The translations under genes were made by a program, and so were the position numbers. The notes under the pieces were generated by a model. The model was not told where the DNA came from. It saw only the letters and a list, made by a program, of their open reading frames with translations, and searched no databases. A stretch of 64,000 bases of DNA from the NCBI GenBank assembly GCA_037179335.1, contig JAKZHN010000011.1, forward strand, positions 1,270,428 through 1,334,427. The letters are read 5' to 3'. Shown piece by piece: positions 1-9,640 of this stretch (position 1 is its first letter; each line of letters begins with the position of its first letter). Source of the DNA: Cyclaneusma minus. Its lineage: Eukaryota > Ascomycota > Leotiomycetes > Marthamycetales > Marthamycetaceae.

Positions 1-205
1 CTATTCACCGTGCCGTTTGTATTTGCCCCTTCGAAAGAGAGAAATCCGTGTTGGACTTGGCTGCAACAAGTTTCAATTCGTTGTGGACATAGTTTTGAAC
101 TTTGGCTTGCTTTCCACTATTAGTCCCCGATCTGATATAATGCAGCCACTGTCATAGTAATCCGGCTACTGCTGATATAACTGAGGATCAGCTCCAAGAC
201 CCACA

Positions 206-1260
206 TCACGCCCCATACCGAGCGAAACAATCCTCTTGATGTGTCCTCATACACTCCAAAGCACAAACCCGCGCCCCACACCTCAAACACTTCACGCGTC
301 CCCAATACCCACAAACCTCACAAAAAACCCTCTGTGCCCTCTTCTGTTCCTCATCCCCCAGTTCCGCTCTCGCCTGCGGATAGCTCAACGGCCTTTCCGC
401 CAACAACTTTTCCAATTCCTCTGTGCTCGGAACAGCCGGAATCCTGCTTTTCAGCAGCGGATTATCATCCATAGGATGCGGTGGTGGCTGTCTTGCAAAC
501 GGCTGTAGCTTTATGCTGCTTGTGGTGTTTGCGCCAGCATCATTAGACGCAATGCTGAAAGCTTCTCCGGGCTTGGAGATTGGAGAGGGGGCGGGCGAAG
601 AGGAGACTTCGCCGACGGTAGAGACGTGGCGCAAGGGAGTGGAGCGCGAGGGCTGGGCGCGCAGGAGTTGCGAGGGGTCTTTTTTCTTGTGCGAGCGTTT
701 GCCTGTGCTTGTAAGATGCGGCCCGGTCGCTACTGGGGCGGTGGTGGAAGAGGGTGCTGCTGATGTTGGCGGGGCATGAACGGTGTATTGGTTGGGATGT
801 GGGTGGGAGGAGACACCAAGGGCGGCGAAGGCTTCGAAGTCGGAGAGGTGGTTGGCGAAGGTTTTTTGGGACTGGAGGATTTTGCGGACGGCGGGGGTTA
901 CTTTGCCGTGGCTAACTACAAGTCGTGAAGGAAATGGGTTAGTGAAGGAGGTGAGGATTCGCAGATGTCAAGACAGCACTCACCCCTTCCAGCATTATCA
1001 CGATACCTCACCGGCACCGGAATATGCACATCCCTATGACTCTCCCTGTCCAAGTGGGCCAACTCTCTCAAAATCTTCGCATCCTGTTTCGCCGTCGTGT
1101 CCCCATTATTGGCCTGGCTTAGGGGTCCGCGAGCTCGTTTCCGCGACGTGGGTTGCAGGGCAGCTACGGACGCGTTGATGCCAGTGTCGGGAACGTAGGC
1201 CCAGCCGGGCGCATTCACGGACTTTGAGGTTGCGAGCTCCTTGACCCCGAAACAGTCCAT
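206..1260 (-). CDS. VPS71: HIT zinc-finger protein, Vps71/Swc6-like subunit of the SWR1 chromatin remodeller
   Basis: Two exons (1260-984 and 915-206) joined by a 68-bp GTGAGT..TAG intron give 328 residues. The last ~40 residues hold a HIT-type zinc finger: paired cysteines in CEVCGYWG and CLRCGARVC, then a C..H..C tail, ending RYGA. In the family this C-terminal finger marks Vps71/Swc6 (ZNHIT1 in animals), a nuclear subunit of the SWR1 complex that deposits H2A.Z. The N-terminal two thirds are polar and low in complexity (Ser/Pro/Thr-rich), as is usual for fungal members. The ATG at 1260 is chosen because the open frame upstream of it offers only non-ATG starts. The finger is clear; the VPS71 name rests on its C-terminal position and the protein length, so another HIT-finger protein is possible. 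Confidence 0.82.
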
Positions 1261-2420
1261 GGCGGGGATGGTGGGTGGCGGTGTCGAGGTTTCATGATGG
1301 AACGTGGGGGAGATTTGGACAAGCCTGAGGAAAAGGTTTGGTGAGATAATGCGAAGCTCGCAGATCCGGGGTACTAGGCAAGGGCGCACGGGCCGCGAAG
1401 CACGGCTAGTAGCTGCACTGGATTAAACCAAAATGGCATTGATCTTAGATCTAACATTGAATATTACCGTACGATTCCGATATTTTTGACAAGAAGTGAG
1501 TATTCACCTGCGCCACCAGACGCTCGCTCTCCTTCAATGTTCTTCCTCATCTGCATGTATCAATGCTATTTTTTACCTACCCGCGCTGGGCCAGAGCACT
1601 AATCCAGCCCGTGGCTACAGAGTCCGAGCTGTCATCAATGACTTTATTGAGTTGATTGCGGAAATCCGGGGTAGCACGGCGCTGCTACCCCAGAGCCCAC
1701 GCGACGCTGGCTCCCCCGCTACTACAATTGACTTCAGGCAAATTATGCAGATCCGTTTTCAACTGCAATTTCAGCTAATGCGGACTAGCTGGGCCAAAAG
1801 CACGCCTAGCCCTGGCCGTGGCTTGCAGTTCGCCTTAGCACTAGCGACAGTTTAAATCTAGTGTATATGCACTCCCCATGCCGTACACCGCCAGTGCACC
1901 TCACATTACCCCTAAACTCCATGCCTTCGCTCTACCTACGCAGAACTGGGTTCCATGTTACGAACTCGTCTTTGCACGCCCCATGAGATGGCCCAAGATC
2001 GGTAGCAGCCCTACTTGTGGAAACTATCCATATGGGATGATAGTATCTGACTAGGGGTTCACCGGTAGCCGTTATCCCGTTGAGGACCATGTCTGCTACA
2101 CGTGTGATAGCGTGATCTGTTTATGTGTAAGTTCAATAAGACACCAAGTTCAATGAAACCCCAAGTTCAATGGAACCCCGGCACGCTGGGCTTGTTTTCT
2201 AGGCATATATGTGTTCCCCAAGATCTACATGCTCCCGGTTTCTGTCAAAACAGCCACATGCTTCCTTTTTCTGACAGATCCTCCCTTTCCATCACTCCTT
2301 TGGGGGAGGACAAGACATACCAATTACTTTCTTGCAAACCACCGAACCGCGATTCACTTTGAGCATTACTTTCCAGGATTTCCCTACTCCTGCTGGCTCA
2401 GGCTCTTTTGAATCGCGGTC
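1261..2420. other. Intergenic spacer between VPS71-like and rhodopsin-like genes
   Basis: No convincing gene. These genes diverge, so the stretch must hold both promoters. Short open frames here have no family features. The only structure seen is a small tandem repeat at 2129-2179, listed separately. Confidence 0.5.
2129..2179. repeat. Three tandem copies of a 17-bp unit
   Basis: Three back-to-back 17-bp units begin at 2129, 2146 and 2163, each starting AAGTTCAAT. The second and third differ at one base; the first is more diverged. The tract lies about 240 bp upstream of the rhodopsin-like start codon. Confidence 0.85.
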
Positions 2421-3736
2421 ATGCCTTCATTACTACTCATGCCTTCATTGCCATCGCGTTCGACTCCACCAACAGAACTTCCACCAGGCGCGAACGATGC
2501 TTCGTACAACGGCCAAAAACTGATCATTTTCACCGCCTGCTTCCTCACTCTCCAAATAGTATGCGTCTTACTACGCTTTTATGCTCGCCGCTTGATGAAG
2601 CTCGACTGGCAGTGGGACGATACCCTGGTAGCACTCTCCTTGCTTTTTCAAATGGGTTTAGCAGCCATGTGCCTGGGTACAGTCTTTCCCCTGGAAGCCT
2701 TTTGAATTCCTCAATTCTAACCACCTTCTGTCTTATAGCTGCAGTTTTAACCGGCGGCGTCGGCTACCACTTTCTCTTTCTCCTATTTAACGAGCCGGAA
2801 AAAACCACACTATGGCTGAAAATGCTCTTCTCCATCACCATCCTCTACGTCTTCTGTGTTACAGCTCCGAAACTCGCCATTCTGATTCTCTACCGCCGCC
2901 TGTTTGTCTACAAGGTTACACGCTTCTTCGTCAACGTCCTGTTCGTGGTTCTGGGCCTCTATTTCGTCGCTCTCCTGGCTTCCGGACTTGCAGCCTGCCA
3001 GCCCTTCGCCTCGAACTGGGATCTGAGCATTCCCGGCTTCCACTGCCTCGACAAAGAAGCCTTGTATCGATGGTCGGCGTTCCCTAACATCATCACCGAT
3101 GTGTGTCTTCTTGCCATACCCCTACGCGTGACTTGGGGATTGCGCCTCCACTATCGCCTGAAGATTCAATTGACCATCTTATTCCTAATCGGCGGAGTGT
3201 AAGTTCCCAAGCCTCGCAAGGCCATCCCCCCAAATCGCACCACCATCTGACATAATACTTCTAGCGGTCTCCTCGCCTCCACCTGGCGTATGGTAATATT
3301 CTTCCGCCTCTCCTCCTTCACCGACAGCACCTGGAACGCCACCAACCTCCTCATCTGGACCCAACTCGAGCCCGGCTGCTATCTCCTCTCCGCCTGCCTG
3401 CCGGCCTACCGCCCCCTCCTCGAGCGCTTCGGCCGCTCCAAAGTCGCGCAATCTATCCTGTCCAGCAAAGTAGCAGCCTGGGCTCGCTCCACCGAGAAAC
3501 CGACCGACGCCACGACCAAAAACAGCAATTTCGGATTGCAGTCGCTCACATCCACGGCCGTGTATGCAAGAACCCCCGATGCGGGTGATTTTCACAGGTT
3601 GCCGGACGAGCCGTCTAAGACGGGTCCTAAACCGAGAATTGTGGTGACGAGGGATTTTGTTGTGGAGGATATTATTCTTGAGGAGTCATCGTCTGAGTAT
3701 GCACAGCTCCCAGCAGACCGGTCGGAAATGGTGTGA
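2421..3736 (+). CDS. Fungal rhodopsin-like seven-transmembrane integral membrane protein
   Basis: Three exons (2421-2676, 2739-3198, 3265-3736) encode 395 residues; both introns are GT..AG, of 62 and 66 bp. Seven hydrophobic segments lie between about residues 25 and 290, followed by a ~100-residue polar tail. Landmarks of the fungal rhodopsin-like family (often annotated rhodopsin domain or PTH11-like) are the WQWDD acidic motif after TM2, the CQPFASNWD...C loop between TM4 and TM5, and the DVCLLAIPL helix. The family is large in plant-associated ascomycetes and sits in the plasma membrane. Ligands are mostly unknown, and no retinal-binding function is implied. No CFEM cysteine domain is present at the N terminus. 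The ATG at 2421 gives a short extracellular leader before TM1. Confidence 0.88.
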
Positions 3737-3899
3737 AAGAGGATTGCGAAGACGTGAGTTGTCCTTGCGGAGTAAGAAGCCGAGCCGAGTCTTGGCAGTG
3801 AATGAAGAAGATGAGGGCCTGCGGTGATCGGTGTTATCATCGATTTCGATGCCCCGGCAAATGATGGCTCATAGAAGCCCTCGGTGCAGAGCTCCCACG

Positions 3900-4106
3900 T
3901 CATGACATACCCAATCTTGGCCCAAAATTAGCAGGTACATGTGGGCTTGTGGGAGGCGGGAGGCTGCTGGCGGGGAGAAGGAGGCTGTCTGCCGGGAAAG
4001 GGGATGTGGTGAAGCGGTCGAAGAAGGGAGCTGCGGGCAGAGAGGCAGCGGGAGCCGTTGGTGCGAGAGCGGCAGCGAGCAGGAGGATTTGGTGGCGGGC
4101 CATCAT
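3900..4106 (-). CDS. Possible small secreted peptide or first exon of one
   Basis: A 68-codon frame starting with two ATGs (4106, 4103) begins with a signal-peptide-like stretch: MMARHQ, then a Leu/Ala core and an Ala-rich cleavage region. A Pro/Ser-rich segment follows. A GTATGT donor-like site close to the stop codon (near 3910) would allow splicing to a further exon on the minus strand, but none can be defined because that region is the 3' end of the rhodopsin-like gene. The region is GC-rich, so the frame could be open by chance. No family is recognised. Confidence 0.25.
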   Translation of the reverse strand: MMARHQILLLAAALAPTAPAASLPAAPFFDRFTTSPFPADSLLLPASSLPPPTSPHVPANFGPRLGMS

Positions 4107-4783
4107 GAACTGTCCACGCGAGAGGGCAGTTGAACGACGTTAACGAAAATATAGAAACTGTTAAAGAAAGGCGCCCCTGAGCCCCTGACGCACGGGCCAC
4201 GTAGGTGGATGCCTCAGGCACCAGCCAGCTTAGCGCGGAAGTTGAGAATGGTCTCGATTTCTGACGCTAGCGACCTTCTTTTCCTTTTGTACTGCAATAG
4301 AATATAGTGATCCCCTACTCATTTTCACAGAAACGCATATAGATAATCATGATTCATGATAACCAATAACAATCATAGCAAGTTGAGATGCTGAGATGGA
4401 GAAACGGCTTTACGCATGGCCATGAATATCTTCAGGTGTTCCTTGACATCCTTTCTCAAGTCTCAACGCCATCAAGCTCCTCATATTAACGATTTTCAAA
4501 TCCACAGCAGTCTTCACTCATCCTTCTTCAAATCATTCATATATCCCATAAATGCATTCAGGTATTCTCTCCATTCGCGCAAAGCCTCAACAATGTGGGC
4601 AGCTAAGCCAAGCAACGCCATGACTGGTTCATTCTGCGCTGTCTGCGAAATCATCGACAGCTTGCTTGACTCGATGTTTCATCGATATCATACACCACTT
4701 CCCTGTCCCTTTCCCTTCATCCCTCACTTCCACCCAAACTCCCAGGCGAGACAGTAAGGTAGGTTTCTCGCAGGCCCGGTATC
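4107..4783. other. Spacer with an orphan protein-like frame at 4514-4678 (-)
   Basis: No full gene found. On the minus strand a 55-codon frame ends with TGA at 4516-4514. Its last 35 codons start at an ATG at 4621 and read as one amphipathic helix (EALREWREYLNAF, then MNDLKK). The frame is closed upstream by a stop near 4680. It lies just downstream of the mitochondrial protein gene and may be the last exon or relic of something unrecognised. Confidence 0.3.
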
Positions 4784-5365
4784 TTACTTCTTCCTCTCCA
4801 GCGCATCGACCTTCTCTTCTAAACTCTGCACATAGCCGTGCACCTTCTGGACTGTTGCTTGGAGCGTCTGTTTGAATCGTCGAGTTAGCAAAGACCCAGA
4901 GCGGATGCGCCATAAGCCTAGAATTCAAGATACGCACGTAAATATCCTCGGTCAACAGCTCATTGCTGACTTTGTATTCCTCCAACACGTAGTAGTAGAC
5001 CCCTGCACCAGCCAGTGTGCTACCCAGCAGAAATCCGAACAACCTGTTATTCATCCGCATCAGCATTCTGTTTATAAAATCGATCAAAGCACCCCTCGAG
5101 GTTGCAGCCATAGAAATCGGATCTAGGTAGAAAAAAGTCCGGGGAGCTTGGAGCTTCGCATCCGCCCAAACAGCTCTGCAAGGAAATCCACAACAGAAAC
5201 TCACCCGCCCCTAAAAGCACCAACAGGTTTCCTCACCGGCAGCGGCGTCGGCGTCTCCACAACCACAGGACCTTCGGCGCGCAGCATAGCGCATGTTTGG
5301 AAGCTTCGTGCGAGGGGTCGGCGGGACATGAGGCGCGCGGTGGGCGCGAGGATGCGGGATGCCAT
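4784..5365 (-). CDS. Small mitochondrial membrane protein of unknown function
   Basis: Three exons (5365-5205, 5043-4938, 4867-4784) joined in phase give 116 residues. The N terminus (MASRILAPTARLMSRR...) is rich in Arg/Ser/Ala and lacks acids, as in a mitochondrial presequence. After a GAFRGGLFGF junction comes one transmembrane helix (about residues 55-75, ending in YYYVLEEYK). A short C-terminal coiled coil rich in Glu/Lys/Leu ends LERKK. The pattern of presequence, Gly-rich hydrophobic helix and coiled coil matches a conserved but uncharacterised fungal mitochondrial protein; no symbol is assigned. The introns are 161 bp (GTGAGT..CAG) and 70 bp (GTGCGT..CAG). The ATG at 5365 is the only start that keeps the presequence. 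Confidence 0.68.
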
Positions 5366-6004
5366 TGTTCGCTAGATGTGTGTCGATGGTTCTTTGCGAG
5401 GATCGCGAACGCTGTGAAACTTCTTGCAAAGCGCGTGGATTGGGATTCGTGGGTGTGTTTGGTGGAGTGAATGTCGTCGCTATGGCATCAACCACCTTTG
5501 TGGTTGAAGTTTGGAAACTGGGGTCTGGGGAAATGCGGAGACGCGGCTACCACATGGTAAACGCCGATGTGTATGTCACACCACGCCACAGCCTGCTCAC
5601 TGCCCCTCGAATGAGCGCTTCTTAAAATCATGCGGAATACACGTGTCTTTGTCTTTAAGAACTCTGTAGTAGGTAGTTTCAAGAAGAAGTTCTACACAAT
5701 TGACTTGCACCACGAGAGGTCCAGGCGGCATTGAAGCTTCAAAGCCCGGGCCGCGCGTAGCGGACCAAACCATCACATTATTCAAATTGCATAGTAGACT
5801 GAGAGAGGATGGATGTGATTTTACGGATTCAATTCGGGATAGGAAATCGCCATCCTAACATACAACCAAGTCCCAGCTTTACCCTAGAGTCCCATATTTC
5901 CCCGAACCATGGAAAATAGAGTACAATACAATAGAGCGCGTGCGAAACAGAAACAAATAACATGCGCCCCTAACATTTTATTCATTCTTCCTCAGCATCA
6001 CCGT
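5366..6004. other. Spacer between mitochondrial protein promoter and PDI 3' end
   Basis: Both flanking genes run leftward, so this holds the PDI 3' UTR and the upstream region of the small mitochondrial protein. Open frames here overlap without family features. No repeat or RNA gene seen. Confidence 0.5.
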
Positions 6005-7841
6005 CTACAACTCATCGTGGTCATCACCAGCACCAGCAGCGCTCTTGACAGCCTCCGCCGCAGAGCTAGCCTTCGACTTCACGGCCTCAGTGGCGTCACC
6101 AGCGGCCTTAGTAGCAGCCTCGGCAACCTTGCCCATCTCCTCAGCATCAGGCATCAAAGTATCATCCTCAGTCTCGTTGCTGGCAGGAAGCTCAGCCTTG
6201 TACTTGCCATTCTCGGCAATGAACTTGGCCAGATCCTCGACAGTGCGCGAGCCGCTGTACGTGATAGGAGAGTCCTTGGAGCCGGCGGGGAAGAGCTTGA
6301 TGGTGGGGAAGCCGCCGATCTTGTCGGGGACGTCGTTGGCGGTGGCGTCGACCTTGGCGACAACAACCTTCTTGGAGAACTCGGGGACGGCGGCGTACAT
6401 GCCGGCGAGCTCGTCGTACTTAGGGGCGAGGGCCTTGCAGTGTCCGCACCATGGGGCGTAGAACTCGACAAGGACGTCTTTGTCGTCGTCCATGACAATC
6501 TGCTCGTAGGTGTGGGCAACGATGACTTGGACAGGTCCCTCCTGGGTCTCGGGGATGGGCTCAGACTTGATGCTGGGCTTGAGCTTGCCATCGATGAACT
6601 TCTGGACGAACGCGCCGATGTTCTTGGCGGTCAATTCAGAGTCTTCCTCGAAGGGGAACTTCAGGTCCTTGACGGTCTCCTGAATGGCGAATGCAGGGAA
6701 CTTGTCAGTCTTGAGGTTCAAGTTACCGGCATGGCCACCGTATTGCGTTGCGTCAATGGTAGCAAAGGCGAGGGCGCCCAGATGCTTCTTAGCAAGGGGC
6801 TTCAGCTCCTCGGCCAAAGTCTTGCGCTCCTCCTCGGTCTCGGCAAAGATGTAAGCCAATGGCAGACCAGAGTCCATGTATTTGGCGTAAGTTGCGGGGC
6901 CGACCTCGCCAACCAGAGGAATGGAAGCCTGCTTGGCAAACTTCGCGATAGCCTCCTTGTCGAAGGTTGAGGTGAAAACATCCTTGCCCTCGTCAAATGA
7001 CTTGTAAAGGACGATCGCTGGGACCTTGACCCCGGCTTCCTTTGCGAGCGCAGAGTCACTGGTAGCACCAAAGAGGAATTCATCGCGGAGCTCATCGGCG
7101 ACCGAGGTGAAAGTCTCGTTGGAGGACTTGTCGTCCTTGTCGAAGTATGCAACCACCACGACATTATCGGCGGTCTTGAACTCTTCGATGCTATCCTTGT
7201 TCAAAATCGAGACAGCCGGCAGGGACTGCTTAACCATGTATGATGTGATACTGGCAGAATTAGCATGCGCCATCCGAAGGCATAGATCTTGGACTTACTC
7301 TGGTGCCTTTCGTTGGCCGGAGTATGGGGAAATGTTGTCGGGTCCGCGGAAAATCTTCAAGGTTGGGTATCCCTCGACGCCGAAGGATTGGCAGAGCTCA
7401 GCCTCCTCTGTGCAGTCGACCTTGGCGAGCTTGATGCTCTTCTCCTTCAGTGTTGTGGCGGCCTCTTCGTATTCAGGAGCGAGTGCTTTGCAGTGTCCAC
7501 TATTCGGATGATTAGTGAATGGTAGGTGGTAGAAGACAGATTGCAGGTAACGCCACTCACCACCATGGCTAGAACAAGGAACTGGTGTTAGCAAGCAGAT
7601 GGACATGTTTGGTATTTCAAATGTTTGGCAAACTTACAGCGTAGACTAGATTCCGGATTGATGATTAGCGAAGTTCAAAATGACACTGCGGTGATGGGGA
7701 GAGCTCACACTCAGCGAGAACCAGGTCATTCTCCTTGATAAAGTCGGGGAAGGTGTCGGCCTTCAATTGCACGACATCGGAGGCCGAAGCGACGGCGGCA
7801 GCGCCGATGAAGCCCAAGGCCACGTTTCTGAAGTTGCGCAT
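6005..7841 (-). CDS. PDI1: Protein disulfide isomerase, ER lumenal, HDEL-tailed
   Basis: Five exons (7841-7709, 7645-7638, 7568-7561, 7499-7299, 7250-6005) encode 531 residues. PDI forms and reshuffles disulfides in the ER lumen. A signal peptide (residues 1-20) is followed by thioredoxin domain a with CGHC at 50-53, the b and b' domains, domain a' with CGHC at 385-388, an acidic/Ala-Lys-rich tail, and a C-terminal HDEL retrieval signal. Length is normal for fungal PDI. Exons 2 and 3 are only 8 nt each: TCTACGCT completes Phe-Tyr-Ala and CCATGGTG gives Pro-Trp plus two bases of the first active-site Cys. All four introns (63, 69, 61, 48 bp) are GT..AG. The first three have clear branch sites (GCTAATC, GCTAACA, ACTAATC); the fourth has a GCTAATT close to its acceptor. 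A reverse CCAAT box lies at 8224-8228, about 385 bp upstream. Confidence 0.95.
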
Positions 7842-9640
7842 CTTGGATTTGGAGTGCGGTGACTGTGATGGCAGTGTCAGTGGTGAAGGAACGAGGGAGT
7901 CGAGCAGTCGCGATGCAGCTGTGTCTCGGAAATCGGCAAGGCTGAGAGATCGACTTTCGAGCTTCGATGGCTGCAATCGGAGAGGAAGGGGATTCTTATA
8001 GGGAACGTACTCGGGAAGACGGTGGATTTTGGAACAGGACTTCTACGCAAAAAAGGCCCTCTCGCTAAGAAATACTCGACCAGCCACCTCAAATTCGTCG
8101 GGTCGCAGTCGGGAGATGTGGAAACTGTGTTTCTTTCATCCTGAGTTCCGCCTCGCGAGGTCAATTAATAGAGTAGCGCGCTAGTAACGCGGTGGGGATA
8201 TCTGGCCTTACCAGGGAGTGTCTATTGGCCACTCACGACGCCGCATCTCCTCGCCCGCCTTCAGCCAGAGTTTTGCTATCCACGGCTTTTGACGTGCAAA
8301 TTATGATTTAATATGCCTGACGCCGGCCCGACACTGCCCGGCAACCACGGCTCTGCATCGGTTCATGCTAAGAGTCTCGAATGCGATGCACCAGAGTGTT
8401 TGCGGAGAGGCGGAGAGGCGAAGTAACCCCAGGTTGTCAATCTTTCATGCGCTGTAGGTGCGTGTGAAAACTGAACACTGCAAATGTGCTCAATCATTGA
8501 AGATATTGTCCATTATTGGGAATGATCTTAGTTACGAATGGTCCAGGTGAGCGTACAAGAATTGTCACCGATGACTCCAAATCTTTCTTGCTCGCAGAAT
8601 CGGAGGCAGAACAGTCTCCCCACAATGCTGAGTATCCCACTTTCTTCCTTTCCATCATACGAATGTTTCTGTCTGTTCGCAGAGAAATTACACTTCTTGG
8701 TCCAGTCTCGAGTCTTTCAGACTGCAATTCCATGATGCATACAGTGTGGAGGGACGAAACATTCAATTGCAGACAATCTGGAGTTGGGAAAGTGTTCGAG
8801 ACTGGCACTCTTCAAAGACCGTCTCTGATCAGGAAGCAACGGCAAGAACATAATCGGCCGGACCTTCGTAAAGAAATGGCAAAGTCGCCACGTTTCTTGA
8901 GGTAGAGGTTCTCATTGGCGTGTCGAGGAACGCTCTTTCCTATATGCATCTACGTGTTCCTCTGCGAAATTTGAAGCTCCACATGGATCGAATAGTAATG
9001 AAGTCGAGCGTGTGTATGGCGCTTGGAAATGTATAGGCTCTGCAGTTGCGCTTCTGCGGCTTGGTTCGCATCTCAGGGCAAGATGGCTCCAGTCGTCGTC
9101 TGAGTCCAGCGTCGGCTCTGGTTCACGACAGCATCAATTCACTGCCACCGGTATGCTCGTCCGGCTAGGACTTCAAACAGAATTCACTCCAGCGATTGAG
9201 TTGACGGATGAGCCATGTGCCGGCGATCGAAGAGTTTCATTTCTTTACCATTGTGGTAGGCGCCCGTATGTTTCTCCTGACGTTCCTCCCCAGTTCGAGG
9301 GTGCTCCTTCCCTCCTCTGCTCTCACCCGCCACGTGCTGGCTGCCTTGGGATGTTAGCGTCAGTCCAGCAGCGATGCTCTTTCCCTCCAGCAGCAGTTCC
9401 TGAAACGGCCTACTGTAAACAGGAATACGAGTCTCCTCTTGTCCCCCCGAAAATTCACTTTCTTCTAACATCTGTTCGTATCCGCATCTCACACCACCAC
9501 TCCAACTCCGGATTTTTCGTTCTGTCAAGTTTCCCACGTCCTCCGCTTCTCGAGCACTGAAGCACTCCAGCCAGCACTGACTCTGCTACCTCTCCTTTCC
9601 ACAAGTCTCTCCCAATGTCTTGATATCCATACAGTAAAGC
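7842..9640. other. Long divergent promoter region of PDI and the disordered-protein gene
   Basis: A 1.8-kb gap between divergent genes. Several frames stay open for 100-180 codons (for example 9012-9560 +), but none shows a domain, signal peptide or splice logic, and the stretch just before 9641 is probably the 5' leader of the next gene. No repeat seen. Confidence 0.45.

Noticed and set aside
5909..6970. 353-codon plus-strand open frame antisense to PDI
   Set aside because: It mirrors the C3-biased codons of the PDI exon, has no domain or start context, and the minus-strand PDI is unambiguous.
7295..7606. Reading through intron 3 of PDI as coding
   Set aside because: It gives a non-PDI leader before GHCK; splicing to the 8-nt exons restores the family sequence exactly.
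9012..9560. 182-codon frame upstream of the disordered-protein gene
   Set aside because: No recognisable features and directly precedes the 9641 start, so probably promoter or 5' leader.
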